Below the pieces are notes generated by a model. It had not been told where the DNA came from. It made no database searches and saw nothing but the letters and a program-made list of their open reading frames with translations. From the NCBI GenBank assembly GCA_005408345.1, contig SEMN01000123.1, positions 62,001 through 126,000 on the forward strand: a stretch of DNA of 64,000 nt, written 5' to 3'. Made by a program: the position numbers and the translations under genes. Position 1 is the first letter of the stretch. Each line of letters opens with the position of its first letter. This document shows positions 1 through 13,009 of the stretch, in pieces. The DNA comes from Macquaria australasica. Taxonomy: Eukaryota > Chordata > Actinopteri > Centrarchiformes > Percichthyidae.

Positions 1-1450
1 GAGTGCAGTGAGAGAAAGGAGACTGTAATCAAAACGAGCAAAGTAACCTCAGCGACCCCCCATAAAAATGATTCATACAAGGACACAGTGTTTGTCAAAG
101 TTGTCAGTCCTTTAATCACAAAAAAAAAAAGGTCAGGATTAATTGAGTTCTTGCTGGGAAACAATTTGGATTACTAAGCTTGGTTCCTGTTTGTGGCTTC
201 AATAGGTTTCTTTTATACCCTAAAAAAACATCTGACACTGAGGGTTTGAAGGGTGTTTTATGGCTGTATCTATTTGCAAAATGAATGTTACGATTGGTCT
301 TATCTTGGTGTACCTGATATATAATTTAGTACTTTTTTCCAGTAGATATTCTGTTTGCAATTCATAGCATTCTGAACCTATGCCTAGAAAGTATGCATGA
401 ATCAGGTAAGGAGATTTCAGAAAGCTCAGCATATTTTCTGTGTGTACTACAGGATTTGTAAATAATTATTTTATAGCAGATTTTTTTGTGGATTTGATCT
501 CATCCTCTTTCTATAAATGATCCAAAGCTGACCTTGGGTAAAAGTTTGGTTTTGCTCTGCAGTGAGAGACACCCTAAGGCAATCCACCTTGACTGCCGCT
601 GTAGAACCATACCAGTGTGTGTGTGTGTGTGTGTTTGCTCCCCTTTCACAACAAATCAGCAGAGAAAAACTCATTTTTTCCCCACCGTGGCACAGTGCTG
701 GGAGTTTGAGCAGAGTCTTAACCGTGCTTGGCAAGCAGAACACACAGTGTAGCACTGAGTCCTAAGAGACCCGGCAGCTAAAGCTAATCACTGCAAAGAC
801 ATGACACACATCTGCCTGCGCCCACACAAACATTCGCACATGTAAATGTAGTCCTGCACGCACACACACACGCACACACATGCACACAGGCTAGTACACA
901 CACCATTAACAGAAGGGGGGATGTAGAAGAGCGAAGGAACGTACTTCCAACCAAATTGGATTATGAGTGTCATCTAATATAGAACAAGCTTGAGAGGGTT
1001 CCCTTGAAACTTTGTGGTAAAGGGATAGCGGCGTTGAAAAATGAGCAGCACACTTTCTGGTTAGGAGACAATTGAGATTCATCATGGATGGGAGAGCAGG
1101 GGGGCGAGGAAGGGGGGAGGAGAATGGGGAGAGGCCTCTACATCCAGGGAGATGATCCTCCTTTTGAGCGCCCATCCGATCATGATCAGTGCCCACGCCT
1201 CGATACATGCGGACAGCCTAAGAATATGAGAACAGATGATGCATAGGACGACTCTGTCTCTATTCTTCTAACTCCCTCTTGCTTTCTCATTTTCCTCCTA
1301 TCTCTCCTCTGTCCCTGTTTCTCCCTTTCTTTGCAATTTCCTCCCTTAGCACTGACTATGCGTTTGTGAATTTGCAGTGCAAGCATTCTCTGCTCGCCTG
1401 TTCCCTTCTCATATATTCTCCATCTGTTCATATAGGCCCATTTGATGCAG
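1..1450. other. non-coding stretch with CA/GT repeats
   Basis: I see no supported gene here. The stretch holds a (GT)n run at 615-634, an interrupted (CA)n run at about 859-895 and a pyrimidine-rich tract at about 1255-1350 just upstream of the candidate exon at 1451. A weak splice-flanked open segment at 343-405 is described in the findings. Short frames overlapping the microsatellites encode Cys-Val or Thr-His runs and are artefacts of the repeat. Confidence 0.6.
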
Positions 1451-1610
1451 TCTGTCCCTGGGGTGGGCAGAACCTCAGGGGCAGCTGGGGGCGTGGAGAC
1501 CCACTGGCATACCCATTATACTGCCCAAGGCGTGCCCATGGTAGAGAATGGCCAAGTGTCCTTCACCGTGGAAATAAGCCTGCATCTAATAAGGAGCAAT
1601 ACGACCATGG
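1451..1610 (+). CDS. candidate internal coding exon, protein not identified
   Basis: This 160-bp segment lies between an acceptor (...GATGCAG at 1450) and a strong donor (ATGG|GTAAGC at 1611). Two frames are open. I prefer the one starting in phase 0 at TCT and ending in phase 1, because its third codon positions are clearly GC-biased and the other frame's are not. The preferred peptide includes VENGQVSFTVEISLHLI followed by RSNTT. It is Gly-rich at the start, has alternating hydrophobic residues like a beta strand, and has one Asn-Thr-Thr N-glycosylation sequon near its end. The segment is more GC-rich than its flanks. I do not recognise the family. The acceptor's polypyrimidine tract is weak, so a chance open segment remains possible. 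If real, it is an internal exon of a plus-strand gene, perhaps of an extracellular protein; that last point is inference from the sequon only. Confidence 0.3.
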
Positions 1611-2489
1611 GTAAGCGTGGTTTGGAGATCATGGACAGTTACAACAAAATAAGAGGGTGGTTGTGTGTGGCAATTCATGGGAAAACTTTCAGTACTTCTT
1701 TTATATGTATATTATATTTCAATTTGGCTAAAAAATATGCTTTTTTATGAAACTAAAACAGTTTTTTGTGTATCCTGGGTGACTTTTGAAAGAAGATGTA
1801 TATCATGAGCATTATATTGAACAGTTGCAGTAAGTGTCATTCAGTGACATGAAAACTAGGTACTCTAGACTTAAAAGCAGGTCATATTGTTGGTGAAGCT
1901 GACAGGTGAAACAGGTAAAGGTGAAGACTGCATTTCGTATGCAGCAAGCGAGGCTCAAAAGGTGAAAGGTTAACTGTGCTGCATAGGATTGGACCTGTGG
2001 AGTGGTGGAGTGCATACAGTGAAAGCACATAAGTGCTGTCAACCTGTTAAGAGGTAGTGTGTGTGTGTGTGTGTGGGTACGTACATGCTGTAAAGAGATG
2101 TTAAGCAGCTTGTTCCATCATGCTGATGAGCTCCGTAATGCAATGTAGTTGCGATTCCCCGACAGAAGCGAGGACACTTCCCAGAACATCATCTCCATTA
2201 TCTGTGTATACATTAACCTTGAGAACAGTGGCGGGCAAGTGAAATGTTCCACACACACACACACACACACACAAATACACACAGCAAACATCCATGCGTG
2301 CATACACATCCAGTTTTTGACGTTATGTAAAAAGAGCTGCACCAACAACAAACACCAGAGTTAGCACTCGTTGTGCAGCTTTTGTGGTTAGATGTGCCAT
2401 TTCCAAACACACTTGCCACTTTAAAGTAAACTCTGGATCTGTGATTGGATCGATCTTTCCTGTGCCCTGTATAGAAACACTCCATGGGT
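1611..2489. other. intron-like or intergenic, no gene seen
   Basis: AT-rich sequence follows the candidate donor at 1611. It contains two simple repeats, (GT)n at 2056-2075 and (CA)n at 2250-2273. Frames crossing them on both strands are repeat translations. No transposon ends or RNA gene were recognised. Confidence 0.55.
2250..2273. repeat. (CA)n microsatellite
   Basis: Twelve uninterrupted CA/AC units. It is flanked by unique sequence, so it is likely polymorphic in length. Confidence 0.95.
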
Positions 2490-2812
2490 CAAGCTAAAAC
2501 AATGACAGTGCTAACATGCTGATGCCAAACAGGTATAACCTTTACAATGTTCATCATGTTAGGTTGCGTACGTTAGCGTGTTAGCATACTAATTTTAGCT
2601 AATTAGCAGTAAACACAGAGTACAGCTGAGGCTGATGGGAACGTCACTAGTTTTACAGGGATTTGGTTATAAACCAAAGCATTAAACTAATTATTAAAAT
2701 TTTGACCTGATGATGGCGCTAGAGGAAAAGTCAGGGGATCACCAAAGTTATTTCAAATAATCCTGAGGAGGACATGACCGACTGACAGACTGCCATTGCC
2801 ATCAAAAATCAG
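2490..2812 (+). repeat. interspersed repeat A, copy 1 (truncated)
   Basis: This block aligns by eye with 48385-48925 in the same orientation. Shared stretches include CAGCTGAGGCTGATGGGAAC, the AAATTTTGACCTG block, GGGGATCACCAAAGT and a tail with CATTGCCATC. Compared with copy 2 it lacks roughly 200 bp of the middle and later part, including the GAGATATTTCAGTCTGGAC segment. I recognise the motif set from memory as a widespread teleost interspersed repeat, but I cannot assign a class. No coding potential is visible. Confidence 0.75.
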
Positions 2813-5025
2813 CCTTGCAAATGTTCCATGAGGAAGAAATGCAGTCGACACACTTGTCAAACCTTGAGGATACAATGTGTATTGGTGAGAAAGACTGAAT
2901 GTAAACATAACTTTTGTTGGTTTACAAGAAAACTCCACAGGGCTCATTTAAGGTCAAGATCCAACATAAAAAATCGTGTTTCTGTTGACTTCCAATAGTC
3001 AGATTTCAGTGATGTACTCTGATATCACTTGTGGGTGTGATCAGGAATGGATCAGACTCAAACCCAACCAGAAGATGAGACAACAATGCTTCTCAGCTTG
3101 GCGTTAAGTCACTCTCTAATGCATCTTTTCTTATCCGCTGGGTCGCTTTGAAAAGACAGACGTAACCACATCTAAATCCCATCCTCCTTTTTGATCATTC
3201 AGGGCAGACAGCAGGGTTGCAGACTAGCGTGCTGCTGCTAAAGACGTGGAACCAGAAGCGTCCCTTAGAGAGAAATATTGCATAATGAACCGATCCCCTC
3301 AGTCAAGATCCTCTATTGTGAAGGACATACACTGCGAGCCTGATAATGCTTCCATTCAGCGTGTGTGTGTGTGTGTATACCGCTGAGCAGAAGAATACAG
3401 CACAATCCAAGGTTCGCCATAGTTATAGTGTCATATTGATCGAGATGCATTCACCGTGGGATGCGGCATTGTGAAGGTCTCCACATACAGGTAAACATTC
3501 CTCTTTAAAAACAGAGCACAACAAATGAACCATCGTCAGGTCCTTAGCGAGTGTGTCTAAGAGGTTGGGAATTGCTGTTGATTCAGATAAGGTGTGCTTC
3601 AACTTAACAGAGAGCGCAAGTGGTTTGATGCTGACGTAAACCAATGCCAACGAGGGCTCTGACAGATTGTAACCGATGGTAACCGCAGCGAGTGGCACGC
3701 TATTGCAATTAGGGCCTGTGGAGGTCCCCTGGGAAACACACACACACTTGAGTCTTTACACATATTGTGCATGCAAACACACACACACACACAAATAAAC
3801 ATCCAAGAATATAGAATTAGACATTTATTAGCTGGAAAATAATAGCAATTTTATCTGTGTTTGCTGAAAAATGATAACTACCATGCATAATACGCAGTGA
3901 CATGCCCGCATACACACACAACCTGTACACACATGCATTGAAGACATGTTTTTATTATGAGGTTTGTTGCTAAAGCAGCATTAGTTGTAATTGGTTTCCT
4001 GTGATGGAGAGTTGAAGGTGGGGTAAAGAAGGGTTTATAACTGAACTGTAAACAACCTTTTATTTCTTGTGCGTGAGGGGGACACAGGGAAACTGTGCAT
4101 GTTCACTTCTCTTCTCAGAGAGGATAACGTGTTTGTGCGTATAGCACAAGATCCGGCGGATATAGCTGATGGCCGTTTAACAACCTCCATTTTTATATGT
4201 GTTAAGTAAGGGGGACGTGAGCAGCCCTCACTGCAAGTTGCCCTTTCAAGCCTCTGCTTTTCAACTGTGAAATCTGAATAAAACTGTGAATGGTGTGTGC
4301 CGAATTTAAAAAAAACTATCTCCCACTTTGTTTTCTTTAGCACTTCTTCAGTTATTGGCCATGAGGCACTGTGTCTGACATTTTGATAAATACCAGCGTG
4401 ATTATTATGGTAAATTAATTACATATGTGACATGTCAGATGCTTTTATCCAAAGCGTTTTACATTTCAGTGAATGCACAGATTTAAAGTACAATTGGCCC
4501 TAAGTGAAGTGCGGAAGGGCTCCACAAACCTAGTGATATTCAAAGGTGATCCTGAGGCAGGCATGAAATTCAGCAACTTAGATGTTTGTTTGTTTTCCAG
4601 AATTCCACTATGTACAAACGCCCAGCTGAGCACCACAGCTGACTCAGTTACTGTTGCTATGCCTGTCTAGTTTTATGTTCTGACACGCTATAAGTACAGT
4701 TTATAACGAGAACGACTGCAGATTTACCACTCAATATTAACAGTCATTTTCTATACAATGGGCCTTCGATTTCACCGACTGTGTAAACAAAAGCAGACGT
4801 CACATTTTTAGCCAACAACCATCGATTTTGTTGGCTGAGATGACGACTATCGCCAACAGATTTCATCATCTCTAGTAAGCTAACACTAGCTAATCAGCTA
4901 AGGCTAACTCTGTCTGAAGACTCAGACTGATTCCACTTAAAACGACAATACTGTAAAAGAGTCTTACATATGCATAGGCTTTGGAAATAACGCCAGGTTA
5001 GGCCTACTAATAAGCTAGTGCTAAT
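2813..5025. other. non-coding, short repeats only
   Basis: No gene supported. Contents are a (GT)n run at 3361-3376, CA-rich runs at about 3737-3793 and 3910-3935, and a non-repetitive GC-balanced block at about 3100-3320 that could be regulatory but shows no diagnostic motif. The 4035-4343 minus frame (102 codons) has no splice support or recognisable domain. Confidence 0.55.
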
Positions 5026-5029
5026 GTTT

Positions 5030-5300
5030 GCAATTCTACGTTACAGCAGGCGCCACACTGTACTTACTTACAATTTTGCTGTTGTGTTTTTGGTTTTGGA
5101 AAGGCTAAAAAAAAGAAAAAAAAAAGACACCACCCTCCAAACTCTTTCTTACTACAGCCCCACGCACACCACTTCAACACGTGGAGAAATCCAAAGCTGG
5201 TTGCCCATGGTTACTGCTCTGCCATGCCTAGTTGAGGTTGCTAAACTATGATTGGATTAAACATATCCATTCACCAATTCTGTTCCCATAGCCAATATTT
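5030..5300 (-). repeat. old interspersed repeat B, copy 1
   Basis: The reverse complement of this block matches 52385-52470. It shares GCTTAGCAACC-type sequence, a TTTCTCCAC..TG.TGAA.TGGTGTG block and then GGGGCT. It also matches 22160-22260 through CCAATCATAG(C/T)TTAGCAACC and CTTTCCAAAACCA(A/G)AAACA. The A-rich run at about 5107-5127 is internal. The three copies differ by deletions, so the insertions are old. Class unknown. Confidence 0.6.
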
Positions 5301-8300
5301 TTTTCACACAATTTGTGTCTGTGAATATCTTGTGTTGGATACTGTTGGTGTTAATCGGGTCATGCCAGCTATATCCAACTACAAATAATGTCACCGGAGA
5401 AAGAGAAGTTCTTTAGTAAAAATTATAATCTGTATAAATCTCCCTGTTGACATTTGACAAAATCATTAATGCAAGTTTCCTTAACAGTGGCTGGTGGAAT
5501 GACAGCACAAGTGCAACTCCATGCCCTATCTTTATTGTAGTTCTAACAACATATCAATTACCTCTCACTGCTGCAGTCAGCAGCAATGAATGGAACTTTT
5601 CATTTCAGCTTCAAATGTAATAGCAAAGAGTTGCTGAAATGCTAACCCTGTCACCTTCCTGACCTTGACGGTTTCATTTAGGCAGCACGTTCCATATGTG
5701 TATGTGGCAATATAAAGTTTTACAACACCAAGAGAAAAAAAAACTATATAATTTCTTTCTCCCTCTAAAGAAAGAACAGCAGTGACTCCGTTTACATGTA
5801 GCCATTACCAATCCAGGCACCAGCGCCGAGGTAAAAGAGAAGGCAATGATACGGAATTTATCCAAAGCAGGAGGAGCGGGGTTTTCAATCTCCATGGATA
5901 ATGTGATGTGGCATGGCCAGATTGTAGAGCCAATGCTTTTGTAGGAAATGCTTCATTGTAAGATGAATATATGAGAGAGACAATAAAGCCTCCAGAGATG
6001 CTGGTTCCCAGAGGAGTTCCTGGAGGTAGCAGCACCCTACAGCATAAAATAAATCCAGCTACTGAGCATGCTCTTTACATTAGCACACCCCACGTACCCA
6101 TTGGTGAGTAACAAACATCAAATGCTCTGTTCAGTCACTCTGTCATGCTGACTTGAATGCACACATAATAGGACACATAGGACATGTAATAGCACTACAA
6201 CATGATTTGGGATTTGTTAAGGATCTGTCGTTCTCTGGCTCTCTCCTCTTTAGGTAATTAGAGATGATGGGCAGATGGTCTGCATAGCTACAGTACGTGT
6301 GGTAGGGACAGGTGTTGATAGCTCACCCCTGCCGGGAAGCAAGGGACACATTGTTAAAAAATAAATAGGATGGAAACTCGAGAGGAAGAAAGAGAGGAGA
6401 GGAAATAAATTGGAAACATGAAGTACACTATGAATAATTTAGTATAAACCTAAGTTCATTATATTCATAATATCACAAACATTTTGTTTTGTTTACTTAC
6501 ATTCATAATTCATACTTGGAACTGCACCTGAAATTACACACCACAAGTCAATCATTCTAAAAATGCAGAAAAAAGTTAAATACACCACCACAAGAAGGGT
6601 GAATTACCGGCCACGGAAACATCGACTGTTCGGACAGTTTAAACTTTAAAATTCATTAAATTTGAAGCTAATATCCCAAAAGGTAAACCACTGTATACAG
6701 TATACATGTGTATTCTGCTCTCTCTCCAAGGACAGAGAAAGGTCTAGTGTGTGTCCTGCCTGTATAATACGGTCTTGTCAGTGCTGTCAAACAGCACCAC
6801 CTTTTTTTGACAGAAATACACATAAATGGACACGTGTCCACATACATACATGCAGAAATGTGCTCACGTATGTGGATGCCAATGCAGAGGCATTTGCACA
6901 CATACGCACACATACAGAGGTCTGTTTCTGAGGATATCATACTGCTTCCCAATACCCTTAAGGCACAAACGCATTTTCTACCTCTTTCTCTCTCACACAA
7001 ACACACATAAAATCAGATCTCAGTTATTTTATGCTGTCATTTCAAATTGATACATTACAGTGTTAGGGATGCCTAATTTTGGACTGCTCAGTTCTCCAGT
7101 GGTGGTAAATAATGAAAAGCGTTGTAGAGTAGAAAGCCCAGAGCTCATTGTGTAACGTCTGCCAGTCTGGGCTGACTAACCAAATCAGTCACTAGTGTGA
7201 TAGATTTGTTTTCCAAATCTTTTGACAAGGGAAACATTATGTAACTGCTTGGGACTTGTGTTTGTTTGTGTGTGTCTGTCTTCATGTATGAAGCTCCGCA
7301 ACGGACGTGTAGGAGATAACAATACGAGGCAGAGGCAAAGAACAGGACCAAAAAACTCCACATAACTGGTATGTCCTCCACTGACTCCATTATTTTCTAT
7401 AGCAGGGGACATGGGGGAGTATTATTGTATGTATGTAAGCTACAGGTACATGTTAGCTGTGTTCAAGTCATCCGTTTGCTTCTATCAGTATTGATTATTA
7501 CATTAGTGAGCTAACTGGTAGTGTAGAGTGAAGAGTGAAGCATTTACTGTTGCTATGGTGACCTGTAGTGTCAGCCAATGTCGTACAATAGGTCTAATGT
7601 GTGTCTTTTATGAACAGGGTATTAGCAATTTCTAATGCTCTAAATATTTTTGTTACAAATAACAATTTTTGGCCTCCAAGAATCATAACAGAGTGCATCA
7701 ATGCAGTTGCTTCTGCCTGGGGTAAAATGTCCGATAATTAGGGATGGAGCCTAATTTTATGTATGTCGATTTGGCAAGCAACACAAATAGCCTGTTTTCT
7801 GTTCAGTGCAGCCATTTAAAAATGGCTCTACACTGGGAGTAAAGCTAAGATGATGGGCACACTGCATTCATATCTTTGATTTTCTCAAAAGAACTTGTTG
7901 TAAACAATAGGATTTTGCGCAAACGTCTTGGAAAGCTTGATGAACTTTTCTAGATTCTTGTAAAATGAAAATAGAAAACACAATGTGTTCTCCAGCAGAT
8001 TACAGCATGCATTCGCTTTCATATGGGGACAACATATACAGACTAGAGCCATGAATCACAGGTGCATTGTCTTCATCATAATGCCACCGTATGAGAACTC
8101 TAATTTAACACAGCGACCCAAATGCTGTGTCGTGTGCACGCGGACAATGATCTAAGCACACTTGCTACTTTTCTATATAAGCACGGAGCACAATCATGTG
8201 ACACAAAAGGGTTAGGCGGAGTGGAATATGTGTTGGTGAATCATTATCTTCTCAGCCGGACACTGTCATAAGTCTCTCAAACCTGTTGAACAGCTCTGGC

Positions 8301-9400
8301 AATTTCAATTTCATTGCACATGATGAAAACCAAGCTCACCAATACGAGAGGAGAACCCAGACTGGTGTCTTCTATTAGGAAGGTGCAAGGTGCAGGTAGT
8401 GTATACTGTGTTTATTCTTTTTGTTTTTTATTTATTCACAAAGAAACCTTGGAATGTATGTCTATATTTCAAATACTTAAACATCTGATTGCAAAACCTG
8501 ATTTTTAAAATACAATACATTGTAATTTAACCATTTATTGTTTAATGACTGAGGTACAGGCGCATAATCAGCAACTCATTTGCATTTTCTCACCCTTGTT
8601 CCATTCTTCACTTTCTATGATGTGAGTCACACTAAGAAGTCTCCTCATCACAAGAGGACCTTGTTTGTTGCAAAGTGAAGAGTGTCTCCTTGCTGTAAAA
8701 AACATATCATTTTGTATCATCTTTTGGATAGGGACATGAAATCCTGGCTAAAATCAGTTTAAATATGTCAACTCCTTTGAAAGAAATCTGGGTATCTTTC
8801 AGTGGAAATTGTCAAAAACTGAAAATGATTAACTTAAAAAGATGGCACCATAAATTTGCTGCCTTAGAGTTCTTTTTTTCCCAGACAGGCTCCTCTGTGC
8901 TACAGTATCTGTAAGCAAAACCAAAGTGAATGTTGTCTAGATAATCCTTACACTAATTATTGTATTGTATCTTAAACAATTCTTGAATTTTGCACCGTGT
9001 TACATTTCCTTTTAATACAGTTGGCCCTGGAGAGGAATAGAGAAAAGTGATAGTAACCTAAACAAAAGCCTGTTATAAGGATTAATTTGCCTCTGCACAA
9101 AGTTTTATACTTGTTTGCATTTGCGTCGCTCTGATGTTCTGCAGTCTCCGTCAGGGTAATGGGCCACATACGTAATAATGCAAACAGCATAGAAAAGCTA
9201 TTATGAAGTACATTGAATAATAGATGCTTGCTATAATGAGTACAGCAAACTGTTTAAAAACTAGCGCTGGCTAGCTGTAAAAAGCCATTCATTAAGAGTT
9301 CATGCCTAAAAGCAAATTAAATTCTTCTGTCAGAAAATAGCAGATTGCTTTCCTAAAGAGAGAGGTATCTTTAAGACTCACTGCATGCTGCTGTGATTAC
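5301..9400. other. non-coding stretch, no gene seen
   Basis: Mostly unique AT-rich sequence with CA-rich patches at about 6830-6920 and 6985-7010. Reading frames of up to 112 codons (for example 6668-7006, minus) are driven by those patches and have no domain signature. No RNA gene or regulatory motif cluster was recognised. Confidence 0.55.
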
Positions 9401-9488
9401 AGGACAGACCTGTTTCCAGTGACTGTACACAAGGCTACCACTGCACAGTCATCCCTTTTACTGTAAATTCAAAATCAGCAGTTCTTTG

Positions 9489-10724
9489 GTAAGTTATTAG
9501 TGTGAAAATAAAGGAAATAAAAACGCGTGATCAATCATTCCTCTCTTCACGTTACAAGCTGTTTTAATTCTGACATTACTCCTCAAACGACATCAGAGAC
9601 GCTGTAAGGTATGAGCTGCCACTTCACCCACAGTAAAGGGACTGAGTGGATGGCTCAGTATGTGCTGTGCACACTGGTGAAGTGGGTGCGGAGGAGAATG
9701 TTCTTTTGCTGGAGGCACATTATGCTGTGTAGCTGTAAGCTGTGTATTTATGAGTTGGCATCCCGCAGAGTTCGCAGAGAGGTCAGCATTGTAGATGGCT
9801 ACTTTCTTTGAGCCTTATGTTCACTCTGGTGTCAGCAAAGAAAAAAAGAAAGAACTCTGTACATTAGCTGTACCATAACCAGCTGGAAGCATGTAAGAGG
9901 GAGAGAGACACAGAGATAGACACAGAGAGAGAGAGAGGATGCAGGAATGCAAAGCACACATCAAATAAACAGAGCATAGAATAATTAAAATTCCCCTCAT
10001 TAGGTTTAGGTTTTCCTGTGCATAATTTAGTGTTATACAAAATGCTTTGACCTAAACCAGGGGTTTTCTAAGTCTGACACACTAATTTGGTGGCTTTAAA
10101 CAGGAAGTATAATGTTACGATGGAGTCAGAGAGTTAGCTGTGGACAGCTTGTGGTTTTTAGCCTATATTTGTTTACATTTTGGCAAACTCCTGCCAAATG
10201 AGCTATCAGCTGTTGCTGTTGAAATGTACACATGGATGTAGAGACAACGATCACTGGATTACATTGATATTGAAGTCAACTTAAAAATGTGATGATTCTC
10301 AGGCAAATTTGGCAGAGTTATGGCTACATGAAGGAGTATGAAATTTGGTGCTAATTGTGGCAAACGAGCGCTAATGGTAAAGTACATTAATTTCCTCCAT
10401 GAGCTGTGTGTCACAGCCACAGCTGCAGCTCCAACTGCTGACGGTGCTGATAAGCGGGCCAAGTCAGTGGGCCAAACTACAATAACTAACTTCCCATTGG
10501 TTTTAGAACACCGGCGTGGCCCCCCCCCCCCCTTCAACTCTAGGAGGAGGAAAATTAATGCATTTATCTTAAGGCAAAAGAAGGATAATATAAGAGTAGA
10601 GTATGACTTGTTTGATAGATTCATAATCACACAGCTTTGAGCTCAAAACAATAATGTACAACTATTTAATCATATCCCTTGAAGCCGAAATGCTTGTTTC
10701 GTGATGTAAAACCATAAGTCTCTG
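9489..10724. other. non-coding stretch, no gene seen
   Basis: Contains an AG-rich patch (about 9898-9940) and a run of 12 C at about 10520-10531. The overlapping frames at 10259-10630 (minus) and 10338-10640 (plus) are shadows of each other and show no conserved domain. AT-rich sequence at 9980-10250 has no recognised repeat. Confidence 0.5.
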
Positions 10725-11140
10725 CAGTCATACCCCAACGTAATCGCATTATTATTGGTGTTAGAGCATTCATATTATATCTGGATCAAATGATGAAGCT
10801 AGAACCTTTAATCGCTCTGTAATTAATGTGTGGATTTCAAATGATTATGCCGGCAAGCATAGAGCGTGGCAGACCAAGTGTGAATACTTTACATCCATTT
10901 CATTTTCGGTTGCGGAAAGCTCATCTGAGCCCACATTAATTTCGTGCTTAAATTAAGGAAATACTCAAAGCCCTCGTTGCCTAATGAATTATGGTTCAAT
11001 TTTCCATCCACCTCTTCAAAATCACTCCAGTTTCCAGTCTCTCGCCATAATGGAATGCAAGCCATTAGCACCTTTCCCCAATGTCGTGTGGACGATTGTT
11101 CTTCAGTGATAATGCCATTAGAACAAGTGTTTTAGGTAAG
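10725..11140. promoter_or_regulatory. conserved non-coding element-like block
   Basis: About 400 bp of non-repetitive, balanced sequence with no microsatellite and unusually many TAAT/ATTA homeodomain cores, for example in CTGTAATTAATGTGTGG, GCCCACATTAATTTCG and CCTAATGAATTATGG. Interspersed moderately GC-rich segments such as GATTATGCCGGCAAGC look constrained rather than drifting. An in-frame 63-codon frame at 10944-11135 is probably coincidental. Regulatory function is inferred from composition only; I could not compare genomes. Confidence 0.35.
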
Positions 11141-13000
11141 AGCTGCTCTTTGAACTGTCATATCTGGGACCTAGTTCACTGAAATATATTGTGTTTTACA
11201 TTTTTTTAAACATGCCTGCTCATTTGTCTTCTCGCATTGACTGCGACCCCTTATTAATTGACTCTTTTGTCCTGTCTCCCAGCCTGAGCCTCTCTGCTTG
11301 CCTGCTCTCTCTGTTTTGTTCTGCCATCTGTACACATTGAAAATCAAAGCCCTTTCCTCTCCCTATACATAATTTTCTGTCTCGTTCTTGTCTTTGTTCT
11401 GTCCCCATAGCTGTTAGAAAAAGAAGGAAATGTGTCTAGTTTAGAGCAGGGAATCCAGCACTTTGGAAATAAAATGGCAGTCCATGGTGGCATTGCTTTG
11501 TGTCTTATTATGGCCTCTGGCAGTTTCACAAGATACATGCTCCTAAAATCCTTGATCTACATATCACTCATATGAGTAATGACGACAAAAACTATAATGT
11601 GCTATGTTGCACACGTATCCGTGTGCTCAATTTTAGCTGATTGCAGCTCTACAGGAACTCTCATCTCTAAAATCCTCACCCGGGAAATGTTCAGCCATCA
11701 CAGTGCTAACATGGAGAGAGCAGGCAGGGCAGATCCGTCAAGGTAGTGGGACAGCCAGCTCACTTTAATATGGTTCTTATCTATGAATGGTCTCTCGGTT
11801 TAGGGATAAAGTGGTAGGTAAGGTAAAGGTAAACCCACTGGATCTCACTTTAGCCTGCTTTCGAAGATGTCCCCAATCTAAGTTCCATTAATTTGAGGGT
11901 TTTTAAAGATTGATACCAATGTCATTTAAACACATCAGATAGGGAAACTCTAAAAACATGCCACATGAACAACTGACACAGGCACAATAATAAATACATA
12001 TTTTTGCTGCAGGAAAGCAAATGGGTATACCGCATCGGTGGGTACATTAACTTATATTATTACCTTGAATGGGCATTTTTAGTGGATTGAAAGAAAATTG
12101 GACCAGATGGCATATCTGATTGTAAAAAAAAAAAAAAAAATAGCATTAATGATCTATTTTATAGTTCACCACTTTTTAATGTGCCTTCCTACTTTTAATG
12201 CAATTTCCTTCGATAGCTACATTAGGATTGGAAGCACCAACAAGAAGACAGAATGCACCTATAAATTAAAAGTGAAGAAGCTGACAGAGCATTTTGAAAA
12301 GATTTAATCACTTCTGTGTCAATTTATTGTAACTGTACAGTAGGAATAACCAATTTCTGAAAACTAGGCCTACTAGTTGATCGTTTATCTAATTAACAAA
12401 AACACCATCCTAAAAGCTGCATCTGCATGTTCTCGAAGTTGCTGGTTTAGAGTACTGACACCTTTATTTTCAATCCCAGTTCAACCACCAAGTTTTATCC
12501 TCATGTGGAATTGGAATTGGTGAGCCATAACTTTCTTTTTGACTTAATTCTTCAAAGGATGTACCTGTGGCTGCCCTGTTCTCAAATAAAAAGCATTTTG
12601 TCACACCTTTCAATCAAGTAAGTTCAGAATTAATAACTCTTTTATTTATATGGGTTACTTATGCGCTTCATTCACATAATAGTATTGATCCCCAGTTATA
12701 AGTCGTCCTCTGGCTCCCCGTCTATCTGGCTTTACCCTGCTGGGCTTTAATATGTGTTTTAGTGCTGTGACAACCATCGCAAACACACTTAACACTTGGT
12801 GTGAGCATGAGTAAAGAGTTAGGCTTGACAGAGCACTAATGGAATTCTCCCATGAGTCTTTAGAAGCCTTTCATATGTCTTAATGAGAAAACGCAGGACT
12901 GCATAATGTGTATGCAGTGTGTGTGTGTGTGTGTGCACGCGCTGTGTGAATGTGCCTTGTCTTCTGCATTTGTGTGTGTACGCGAAGGCATAGATACGTG
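11141..13000. other. non-coding stretch with A-run and GT repeat
   Basis: Contents are a pyrimidine-rich stretch at 11225-11345, a 17-bp A run at about 12124-12140, and (GT)n at 12917-12934. A weak splice-flanked open segment at 12558-12617 is treated as a finding. No gene or RNA recognised. Confidence 0.5.
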
Positions 13001-13009
13001 TTTCGTGCA

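Noticed and set aside
10259..10640. Overlapping sense/antisense frames of 123 and 100 codons
   Set aside because: Mirror-image frames across a poly-C run; neither shows protein-like motifs.
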